A DNA stretch of 64,000 nucleotides. Source: Ophiosphaerella korrae (lineage: Eukaryota; Ascomycota; Dothideomycetes; Pleosporales; Phaeosphaeriaceae). Positions 55,613 to 64,000 of this stretch are shown in pieces. The position numbers and the translations under genes were made by a program. The stretch is from positions 186,001 through 250,000 of the forward strand of contig JALNQF010000039.1 in assembly GCA_028456385.1 (NCBI GenBank), read 5' to 3'. The notes below the pieces were generated by a model. The model was not told where the DNA came from. It made no database searches and saw only the letters and a list, made by a program, of their open reading frames with translations. The first letter of the stretch is position 1; every line of letters begins with the position of its first letter.

Positions 55613-56478
55613 ATGCCGGACCCCCCCAAAGATGACCCCCCTTCCTCCTCCCCCCTTCCCCCCCGCAAACCGCTCCCCCCCTCGATCCAAGCCACCCTCG
55701 ACTCAGACGAAGCCCTCTGGACGCTCCTCACCACGGGCCAAACCGACGACACAACCGACACGCCCCTCCGCTACGCCGCCTACGCCACGCGTATCCGCAC
55801 AATCATGCTCTCCGCCCACCGCTACGTCGCCTACACCTCGGACATTGGCGAGTCGTTCCGCCCCGTCGCGCACCCGTGGCTCGTGCGCGGCGCATACGGC
55901 GTCAGCTGGGCGTATCTGACGGGCGACGTCGCGCACGAAGGGCGGAAGGCGTGGGTGCGCAACGAGCGCGTGAGGCATCCTGGGCGCGAGGTCGAGGGCG
56001 AGGGCATGCTGGAGGGGGTGCGGCGCGCGGTCAAGGGCGGGGGCGGGGGCGGGGGCGAGGACCAGGGCCGGGTGCCGGCGCTGGAGGACTATAGGGCTGT
56101 TATGGCGCAGCGGGCTGTGTTCCAGGGCGTGGCGAGTATGGGGCTGCCGGCGTTTATGATACATAGTATTGTGCGGTACTCGGGGCGGGCGATGAAGGAC
56201 GTCAAGAATGCGCGGGTGCGGACGTGGGGCCCGATCGGGGTATGTTGTTGTAGTGCGTGCATTGCTTCTGGCGGTACTAATGTGCATAGCTTGGTCTTGC
56301 GGTGGTGCCGTTCCTGCCGTACATTTTCGACGAGCCGGTGGAGCACGCGACCGAGTGGATTTTTTACAATGCGTTCAAGACGTTTGGCGGCGAGGACGCT
56401 GTTGCGGGACGGCCGGCGACAGGCGTCAAAGAGCTGCGGAAGGAAGAGAACAAGACGGGACACCTCAAGGAGCTCTGA
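55613..56478 (+). CDS. Mitochondrial fission process protein 1-like (MTP18/MTFP1) protein
   Basis: Two exons (55613-56239 and 56290-56478) give 271 residues. I chose the ATG at 55613 because the upstream extension in the same frame lacks similarity and 55613 lies in a good context (CCACC-ATG). The first 35 residues are Pro-rich. The MTP18 core follows: RYAAYATRIRTIM, RYVAYTSDIGESFRP, WLVRGAYGVSWAY. Then comes a species-specific insert with a run of seven Gly (about 145), and then the second half AVFQGVASMGLPAFMIHSIV and LPYIFDEPVEHATEW. The protein belongs in the inner mitochondrial membrane and supports mitochondrial division. High GC, in contrast with the accessory regions. Confidence 0.9.
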
Positions 56479-56665
56479 ACAGGCACCGTCCTCGCGCGCG
56501 ATCCATGTACATGTAACTAGTAATTCTCAGCCAATCATCCTAGACCAAACATACGCTGCAAGATCTCATTGAGGCAAACAAAAACCAACCAGGTATCAAG
56601 CTAGTAATCATCATAATCCATCCCACCCAACCCCAACTCCAAACGCCACCACCCCATCGCCGCCA

Positions 56666-58280
56666 TCACTCCTCGTCCTCAAGAATAATCTTCTTGCTCA
56701 TGGAATCCACCACCTTGCAATAAAACCTCGCCGCCTGACCCCTCGGAAAACTAATCTCCTCAGTCAAATAATCCGGCAAGAGATCCAAAAGCTCCTTATC
56801 GCGCTGATCGTTGAGTAGCGGCTGGTAGATGAACTCTGTGTCTTCGTACGACTCGGCTGATGCCGAGGCGACGGTAAGGTGAAAGTGGAGCGTTCCGTTG
56901 CGGCCGGTTTGCAGGCAGTCGTACACGTCTTCGTCGTCCTCGTTCTTCTTGGTGCCCAGCACCACCAGGTTGGTCAAGTCGCTGTACATGTCGATTTTTT
57001 GCTTCGTGAGCTGGGCTTCTTTTGCCGCTTCGGCGCTGCCGGGGAGGACTACGCCCGTTGACCTGGCTTTGACCGCACTGCCGGGCACGTTCTTTGCTTC
57101 TGACTGGGCCAAGGACCGAGCTGCTGCGAGTTTGTTGGAGAGCGTCTTGTTTTCGTTTTGTGACGTCGTAAGTGACTCTGTGAGCTTCTTGTTCTCCGAC
57201 GTCAGTCGTGTGTTTTCTTTGGTGAGGGCGGCGATTTCCTTCTTCATCGATGTGAGGTCGGCTGTGCGTAATTGGACCTCGGAGAGTTGTTGCTTGAGTG
57301 CTTTGATGACTGCATCTTGATCTGTATACCATTAGTCGGATCCAACTGTCGTCGCCTCAATTCGTACCCTTTGAAATCTGGTCGGTTCGCCGTTTTAGCT
57401 GGTCAAAGTTTGATTCCTTGCCTGCTGAGGCCGTCTCTTTCAGCGCGTCGTACTTGGCCGTCATAGCCTCGAGCTTTCGCGTCAGATCGCCGACTTTCCG
57501 CCGTAGAGCCGGGTCTCGTTCTGAATCAGAGGCGCTTCCTGCTCGTCTCGCTCCAGCTGGCTGTGCGCGTCGTGCCGAAGGCCGTGGTGGGGGAGGCATG
57601 CTTTCTGGGATTTCTTCCATTTCTATCGAGTCTTCGACGTCCATTGGGTCAAGGTCGGGCTCTGGCTGTGTTTCTGGGATCGCCATTGCTGCGCGCTCGT
57701 CTTCGGCCTCCATTGCGCGTTTTGCAGCGTTTGATCGCGCCGTGGTCTTCGCCTTGGGCTCTTTCTTCGCGACAGGCTCTTTTGCGGCAGCTAGTTTGCG
57801 CCCCCTCTTAGCTGGTGCAGGCGCAGATGCCGGCGCTTCGACAGTCTCGTTCTCGGTCGCTTTTTGCGCTCGGGCTGAGCGGCCCCTCCTTGCAGTCTTT
57901 GCAGGCGCAGCAGCGTCTTCCTCGTCAAATTCGTCCACCTCTTCGGTATCACTTCCATTGATGTCTTTGCGCTCGGCAAGAGCTTTGCGCCCACCCTTAG
58001 CAGGTGCCTTCTTTGCGACGGCTGCATTGCTCTTCTTGACTCCCATGACGCTTCCGCTGCTGACTCGACGCGCCGCTGGTCTGCCTTTGCCTGCGGCTTT
58101 GGTCGCGGGGCCTGCTGCTATGCTCTGCGCCGCCTTTGCACGCGTTTTCTTGGCCGGCGCTTTGTTTTCCGCATTCGACTCTGGCGTCGGGAGCGTGTTG
58201 AGTTCGTCGTGCGTTATTTCGTCTTCTGAAGCAGAGTCGACGGTAAATGAGATATTCTGGGGCGCGCGACGTGGCGCCAT
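56666..58280 (-). CDS. Monopolin complex subunit Csm1/Pcs1-like chromosome segregation protein
   Basis: Two exons (58280-57368 and 57321-56666) give 522 residues. The first about 270 residues are disordered, Ala/Lys/Pro-rich with an acidic patch EEVDEFDEED and basic KR clusters, as in fungal Pcs1. A coiled coil runs from about 280 to 415 across the intron (RKVGDLTRKLEAM, then KKEIAALTKEN). The last about 105 residues form the globular Csm1 domain (DMYSDLTNLVVLGTKK, then FIYQPLLND and FPRGQAARFYCKVVD). Csm1/Pcs1 forms a V-shaped dimer that clamps microtubule attachment at kinetochores and acts at rDNA. An upstream in-frame ATG exists at 58406, but 58280 (MAPRR) fits better. The 323-residue plus-strand frame over this gene is a shadow caused by codon bias. 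Confidence 0.9.
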
Positions 58281-59565
58281 TGTATGCGAAAAGGGGTGCG
58301 CGTGTGGTGCGCGATGTTGTTTCGTTGCTCGGCTTGGGGAAGCGATGATGGAAGTGGGATGTGTAAACAACAAGGCCCGTGCGTTGTGATGTCGACGACT
58401 TCGCACTTTTAGAAATTAGGAGCCGTTATATTGGAACAGAGACCTATCCTACTAAAATCGAGTATATTTCAGCCCCTTAAAACTCAGAAAGTACGCTCCT
58501 ATTAGATAACACCTCGTAGAGAATCGTATATAAAAAGTATAATAAACCGTGAGGATGTGTATCGACATATTTTCAATGCTACCTTATCGCGATTGTTTAA
58601 TTACTTCTTTAGTCATTTAACTGAATCAGTTTTGGGATTGCCTTCGTAAGTTACACAAACCCTGATTGCACACTTGCCAACAAGCAAACAAAGCAAACAA
58701 AGGCCCTAATACTTGCTTGCTTATGAGTCTAGTAAACTAATAATTGCTTATACCTGTACTTGCATACAAGTACTTGCCAACTTTTATACTTGCTTGCTTG
58801 GAAGCTAAGAAATCTTATACTTGCTTTCCTAGCAACCAACCACCATTTAGCGTCTGCACGCCCTGCCCCCTACGACAAAACGGAGACGCCTCAAGCGAAC
58901 ACCCCCTACCAGCGAATGAATTCTGCTTTGATTTTCATCTTAGCAAGAATATCCCTACTGCTCAATGCGTAATGAAGGTTATCCCTCGTCCTGCAAGCTT
59001 GGATCTCAACCAATGCATTGCAAATATTCCAGGCGATCTAGTCTACAATATTGCGTAAATTACGCTAAGCGATCATGTATATTCTTATATGTTCTTATAA
59101 ATGTCTAGTTCTGGAAATGTCTTGCAGTCTCGCCTCGGATGCAGCTAAAAAGACTTAGAACTTACCTGCGACTGCGCCACCGGCACATCCTCGTAAATAT
59201 CTACGCCCTCTACAATATCCCTTAGTAGGTGCAAACTCGTGTTTCGTCAAATGCTAGCTAACCGATGCAGGTGGTTCGAAAGGGGATAGCGGAATGGGCA
59301 TTTTCGCCCTGAGCGATGGAACATTGACTTGTGTTATGATTTAATTATTAGGTTTAACGAAAGGGCGTGAGAACTGGGATGGCCGACAATGCGGTATACG
59401 AATATTGTAAAGGCGAAATCAGCTCTTAGGTTGAATTGTGGGGTCGGGCCTTGGCACTGGACTACCTAGTCTTCGCCTCTATAAAACGCCATTATTTCCA
59501 AGAAAAGAGCGCCACTCCTATCATTAATTGTGCCAGTTATTGAATTAACAACGAAAGAAGGAAGA
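58281..59565. other. Intergenic stretch with repeat-rich segment
   Basis: About 1.3 kb. Apart from the TACTTGC repeat cluster (listed separately), it holds the divergent promoters of the Csm1-like and phosphatase genes. A short frame near 58744-59058 has no family. Composition turns AT-rich right after the Csm1-like gene. Confidence 0.5.
58660..58840. repeat. Cluster of TACTTGC / GCAAGTA direct repeats
   Basis: TACTTGC occurs at 58710, 58757, 58771, 58787 and 58818, with further CTTGC or GCAAAC units around them (for example AAGCAAACAAAGCAAACAAA at 58682-58701). Such dense short repeats are usual in the subterminal regions of hAT-type elements or MITEs, but I found no matching inverted end, so the nature is open. 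Confidence 0.5.
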
Positions 59566-61404
59566 ATGTTTACGTTGACGCTTGCTTCTGTTGCAACCGT
59601 CTTACTATCCCCGATACATGGTGCTCTCAGGTTTCTTGGAGTCTTCCCCTCTGAAACGGCGAAACTGTTCAGTCCACGTATCGCAGCTGTTGTTGCTCAC
59701 CCAGTTGTTACAGATCTGACCGTTATACTCTCTTCGGCAGTTTCTCACCCCACCTGCGAACTAGACCCGCAAATATGGCACCGTGTAGAGAAGGAGCTCT
59801 ACCTACATACATCCAAGCAGAGTGCATGGCTCTATGTAGCACTTGCAAACGAGGAAGAGCTTACAGCTGACGACTTGGTGGTTATAGATATCAGAGTCGG
59901 CAGGCCGCCTCCTAACCCTGGCTTACGCAATCTATGGGAGAGTCGACCTGGCGGAATATGGGTGCTAAGAGGTAGGTTCTCCGGCAAGATTGACCAGGTT
60001 GTGACAGAGGTGGATGTTCTCTTTGGCGTAGACGTGGTGGATCCACGACCGCAATGGACTCTCACGCAATCATCGCTTCAACTTACCGCTCAGCCAGAAG
60101 TTCCGGTCGCGAGACTAAGCATACTCCACGGAAGGGCTAAGCCTAACCCGGATGCTCGGGCGGCTCTAAGAGTCGGGGCGGATGGAAGATTCAAGATTGT
60201 CCAGATTTCTGACACCCATATGGTCACCGGTGTTGGAGCATGCAAAGATGCTATTGATGCACATGGGAACGGCCTACCGGAGAGCGAGGCTGACCCACTT
60301 ACAGTAGACTTTATTAAAAAGATCTTAGATGTTGAGAAGCCAGATCTTGTAATTCTTACTGGAGATCAGGTGCACCACGACATCCTCGACACCCAATCTG
60401 CCCTCTTCAAAGTAGTTGCACCTATTATTGAGCGCTCAATCCCATTCGCAGCCGTCTTTGGCAATCATGATGATGAGGGTCCCCACGCATTATCACGTAC
60501 GTGAACTCTTTCACACTATAGCTACATAGGAAATGCGATCGACAACACACTTAAAGATGCCACACTCTCCTAAAGATTGTCGACCACATTGCCTGTAATG
60601 TAGTTATGCAATCCTGATAAGCTGTCCGTTCTTGCTTACTAGATTGCAGGCAAATCACAGATGGCAATACTTCAGAATCTACCTTTTAGCCTCTGCGAGC
60701 CTGGCCCGGAGCAGGTTGCTGGTGTAGGCAACTTTTACGTTCAGGTTCTGGCTACCGCCCCGTCAGCGCTCCCGGTATCGACTTTACATTTCCTGGATTC
60801 GCATGGTCAAAAAAAAAGCATGATATTCAATGACTATGATCATATCAAGCCATGCCAAATTGACTGGTTTATGAAAACTTCTGAAGCGCTGCGACGCGCA
60901 CGTGTGCAGGAAAATAACGATACCAGCTTTCATCTGTCTCTAGCTTTCATACACATCCCTCTACCCGAGTTTAACGACCGCCATCTTAGTCTACGAAGCG
61001 GCCACCGGAGGGAACCGACTGAAGGCCCCAGCTTCAATTCCCATTTCTATGACACTTTGGCTAAAGAAAATGTATCAGCGTTAGGCTGCGGACACGACCA
61101 CATGAATGACTTTTGCGCTTTGCGACAACAAAAGCAACAGGGTGACAGCAAAATCCCTCTTCCTGGACCTTGGCTATGCTATGCAGGTGCCAGTGGGTTC
61201 ACGGGATACTGTTCGTACGGCGGAAAGCGAATTCATCGACGAATGCGGGTTTGGGAACTCGATACGAATACCAAGAGCTTAAAGACTTGGCAGCGGGTCG
61301 AATATGCCAAGGAGAGAGTCAATGAGCTGATGCTTGTGGAAAGTGGGGCGGTGGTTGATCCGCCTGTGGAAGAAGGTGAAGGCAGAAGCCGTATAGTCAG
61401 TTGA
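59566..61404 (+). CDS. Calcineurin-like metallophosphoesterase (Dcr2-type phosphatase)
   Basis: Two exons (59566-60496 and 60650-61404) give 561 residues. The intron is long for this locus (153 nt, GTACGT to TGCAG) and restores SRKSQM as in yeast Dcr2. The start is the first ATG; a GTG lies 36 bases upstream in frame. A hydrophobic N-terminal segment (about 2-20) may be a signal anchor. The metallophosphatase motifs are in order: QISDTHMVTG (about 212), LTGDQVHHD (about 263), FGNHDDEG (about 299), a His in AFIHIPLPEF, and GCGHDHMND (about 455). In yeast Dcr2 works in cell-cycle entry and in dephosphorylating Ire1; whether that holds here is inference. Complete and intact. Confidence 0.92.
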
Positions 61405-61649
61405 AGCTGATATCGCTGTGCGGTCCAGCATAAATTACAGGGAAATTGTCGGGCAGCGGGAGTTTTCAAAATATACTGGTAGCTTGGAAGTTTCATGTTT
61501 GCGAGACTAGGGATTGACGGTTTGTCTGATTCTAGAGAAGGCGGAGGGAAAGAACAATGTTCATAACGAGAATACATTGAAGGGTAAGCTATCCCATCAG
61601 CTGAATGGAGAAACGGAACTAATCTGTGACCATCTATCAGGACTGGTCA

Positions 61650-62116
61650 TCATTGCATAGATTCCCGCTCGCCAATTTCGACCATCCGCCTTCCTATTCG
61701 TCCTCTTAGATTGTCAGCGCCTGTTTCCTGGTCCTGGCTTCGAAGCCAACCCTCCAAAACAGTGACGAATTCAAGAACCCAAGGATGCTGTTCCCCACAC
61801 TGATCTATAGTAATCCGTATCACACGTACCAGAGTCGATACTGCTGCCTCAGTCTTCCCCTAGCTAAAAATACTCTCTCCGTATACATCTCATGCTCTTG
61901 AATCAGCTTATAGGCTTGCTGTGCCATCTCTATCTCTTCGTCGTAGCGTTCCTGTCTATTCAAATTATGCGTCAGGTTGAGCATCACCCGTGGGGTCGAA
62001 AATGCAGGAGGGCCTCGGAGCTCAGCAGAGAGCTCTCTGAGAATCCGTTCTTCTTCATGACAGTCGCTTACACCGTACACTAACAGCGCCAGAGAAACGG
62101 TGGCGTAGATACTCAT
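61650..62116 (-). pseudogene. TPR-repeat protein relic (C-terminal piece with frameshift)
   Basis: The minus strand carries about 90 codons with helix pairs of TPR type (ILRELSAELRGPP, then RQERYDEEIEMAQQAYKLI). After a one-base frameshift at about 61822-61830 it continues with HPWVLEFVTVLEGWLRSQ and an end rich in charged residues. HPWV-x-EF-x-x-x-LE-x-WLR is a common C-terminal block of fungal TPR proteins, including those with NB-ARC domains. The N-terminal nucleotide-binding part is absent. A 25-nt intron could also be drawn at the junction, but it is too short and gives a stop. Confidence 0.6.
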
Positions 62117-62568
62117 TTATGACGAAAGAGAAGAATGGCTAATATTCTAGGGGCACAAAATAGCGATGAATATATCTAATTATATCGCCCAGGGCCTCAC
62201 CGAGGAAGTGGAAGATGCTTGAAAAGATTTATGTTAACAAAAAAGTAATATTGTTTAAGTATACTACACCCAAATGCTGTTGGCGATTGCTGTCTCAATC
62301 TTAGAGAGTCGATCTTTCGCGATCTTTGAAGCCATCGTTACCTTGATGTACCCAAGGCTTCCCTCCGCTTTATTGGTCTGCACAATTTCGTCTGGATCTG
62401 AGCACCTGGAGGTATGAAGCTTTAGATTTTTCTAGTACGGCATAGTTCTTCGTAACAGTCACGAGGAGTTATCTTCCGGGAAACTTTGGTTTCCTCATCG
62501 GCAATTCGAACTCCTCGGGACACTATTGCAAAAATTGTTCTACCAACGGCCGAGGTATTTTAGGATTT
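62117..62568. other. Spacer between two relics
   Basis: About 450 bases, AT-rich, nothing recognised. Confidence 0.45.
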
Positions 62569-63537
62569 TCATTCCCACGGCTGTCCTAATCCTGACTTAT
62601 CGTCTAGTGCTGGCTTGAGATCCTCAATCTCTTTCTCTTTACCACTATTATAATTACTATTATTTGCATCTAAAACACATACTCTTGCATGCTCTAAGTC
62701 GATGAACTTTAGCCCCTCTGTTGTAATAAGAATATTGTATTTATTGATATCTCCATGAAATGCTCGTTCACGATGGAGCCTTTCGAGCCCTCTCTGACAA
62801 GCGGCTGCATTGTTAGTAGAAGGAACATGACCAACGATCATTTCGCAAAGAAAGTCAACAACGCGATCCTTTTCACAAGCGTACCTAACGATCTTTGACA
62901 CAAGATTACTACCTCGTGTAACAAAATGATATACTTCTATTTCTTGTTTGAGCGAGAAGAATTCGTGAGCAAATGTTGCAATTTTGAGGATGCGGGTATC
63001 TGATCCACACACTGCACCTAGAAGACGCGCTCTTTGAATTAATAAAGTGTGTGTAGCTTAGTTACCTGAAGGAACGGATAACCTTCAGGACATTCGGTTC
63101 GGCATAGCTTGTGTGGCCGCGATGTGTCCTGTATGCATCGAATCTGACCGTTATCATTGCGAATAGTTAGAGTAGTCCAGACCTGATTCCATTCTGAATA
63201 CGACTGAAGATTTTTGAGCAGCGATGGGCTGCGCGTTCGTGCGTCTTTAGGGATTATAGTCGGGTCTTTGACTTAGACGTAGACAATTCTGCCGCCGTCT
63301 CGGTTGACATCTCGCTGTATTCGATAACAACATTCAGACTCGTCCACGAGTCAATGCAGCATCCTGTCTGAGGATACCACGAGAGCCATCTTGGTCGATA
63401 ACGCAAACACTTTTTCCAACAGCAGCAGGAAAGTACTGGTATTTGGAGGGGCTTCCAGTAAGAGGTGTAGAGGAGTATACCGTAAACGCGTGGTGCAGTG
63501 GGCAACAGTGGGTGGAGATATGCGAAAAGAACGACAT
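62569..63537 (-). pseudogene. Kinase-like (fungal aminoglycoside-phosphotransferase/kinase fold) protein relic
   Basis: Pieces on the minus strand in successive frames: a start region with AAVGKSVCVIDQDGSRG (about 63440-63380), then LNVVIEYSEMST, then GGRIVYV, a TAA at 63275-63273, IIPKDARTRSPSLLKNLQSY and a PFLQ end. After an intron (donor about 63066, acceptor about 63018) follows a kinase-fold part with EFFSLKQEIEVYHF, a catalytic loop HGDINKYNIL and the metal site FIDLEHA. The order and blocks fit uncharacterised fungal kinase-like proteins often misnamed alpha-galactosidase A. At least two frameshifts plus the stop make it a relic, although the last exon (63012-62569) is undamaged. The exact splice frame between the two halves is unsure. 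Confidence 0.65.
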
Positions 63538-64000
63538 ATGGGAGGCTAGAAGAAGGAATATAAGCAGCTGGACGGCATGGAAATTCAGGGAGGTATCATA
63601 CCACGCCTCGGGGTTTCGACTCTTGTACTGAGGTAAACGAGGAATCAGGGAGTCACTGACGACTAAGAATGCGATTGGATTATTAGGCTCCGTAGGTCTT
63701 CGGTCTGCCTTTACTGTTGCCTCTGCAATTCAGGCCGAGCGATTAAAGGCATCTTTGTGTGTTGTGCATTGTGATTGACGCTGGCTTGCCTCGCGCAGGG
63801 TCGGCACTCCGTGCCTCAAAAGGCCAGATCTTTATTCTTCCGCTCAGCCGAGCCACCAGTTACAGACTTACTCTCATAGTTATGTACTAAGCGAAACAGG
63901 ATAGAAAACTAAGACTATAAGTGCATTTCTACTTCCTTGAGGTGTAAGTCCTCTTTTCGTTACGGCGTGGTTCTCGCTACCAGCAAGGATTAGATAAAGC
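63538..64000. other. Right-edge intergenic sequence
   Basis: About 460 bases with no recognisable gene, RNA or repeat. Confidence 0.5.

Noticed and set aside
55703..56287. Minus-strand open frame of 194 codons
   Set aside because: Shadow of the GC-rich MTP18-like exon; its His/Arg/Pro-rich translation is low in complexity.
57418..58389. Plus-strand open frame of 323 codons
   Set aside because: It lies exactly over the Csm1/Pcs1-like exon; the Ala/Ser-rich translation is a shadow of the high-GC Lys/Ala codons on the other strand.
61806..61830. 25-nt intron with GT...AG borders in the TPR relic
   Set aside because: Shorter than any workable fungal intron, and joining the halves that way gives a stop codon; a frameshift is the simpler reading.
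1..64000. CRISPR arrays, rRNA and tRNA genes
   Set aside because: No regular spaced repeats are expected or seen in this fungal nuclear DNA, and no cloverleaf with A/B boxes was recognised by eye; tRNAscan would be needed to exclude a tRNA fully.

Overview
This is a nuclear window from a filamentous ascomycete (Pezizomycotina). Genes carry several short introns (about 46-153 nt) with GTATGT/GTAAGT-type donors and CTAAC/CTGAC-like branch sites. The content is typically fungal: a non-reducing polyketide synthase, a HET-domain protein, a Csm1/Pcs1 monopolin subunit, fungal Atp19, rhodopsin-like 7-TM proteins and pogo/Fot1-like transposons. A dothideomycete is my guess only. I reconstructed exon structures by eye from splice signals, reading-frame continuity and family conservation. 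Every model called complete gives a coding length divisible by three.

Layout. 0-0.5 kb: 5' end of a GT2 glycosyltransferase cut by the window edge. 2.6-3.9 kb: acyltransferase-3 membrane protein. 5.3-11.1 kb: accessory trio of a TauD-type dioxygenase, a divergent anion:cation-symporter MFS permease and an aldo/keto reductase broken by one nonsense codon. 11-16 kb: gene-poor. 16.3-17.6 kb: rhodopsin-like 7-TM protein. 17.6-24.2 kb: gene-poor, AT-rich and mutated, holding a relic gene, a 1,053-bp pogo-like element with intact terminal inverted repeats and a 218-bp MITE-like element.

24.2-44.1 kb is a polyketide biosynthetic cluster: O-methyltransferase, secreted GMC oxidoreductase, DUF6640-type small membrane protein, two berberine-bridge-type FAD oxidases, a second rhodopsin-like 7-TM protein, an SDR and a 2,051-residue NR-PKS (SAT-KS-AT-PT-ACP-TE). 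The likely logic is that the PKS makes and releases an aromatic polyketide, the OMT methylates it, and the SDR and flavin oxidases adjust its oxidation state. Two of the oxidases carry signal peptides. I see no cytochrome P450, no laccase and no Zn2Cys6 regulator inside the cluster.

45.4-51.0 kb is a graveyard. A 5'-truncated, KR-deleted highly reducing PKS relic carries a fragment of mitochondrial nad5 inside its enoyl-reductase domain. It is followed by an intact RidA-family gene and a broken DHA2-type MFS transporter. 51.5-53.5 kb: intact HET protein. 53.8-54.7 kb: second internally deleted copy of the pogo-like element. 55.0-61.4 kb: conserved GC-richer housekeeping block (Atp19, Mtp18-like, Csm1/Pcs1, Dcr2-type phosphatase). 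61.6-63.5 kb: two more relics (a TPR protein and a kinase-like protein).

In all, the window joins a housekeeping block to an accessory compartment with one largely intact NR-PKS cluster among decayed genes and transposon remains.
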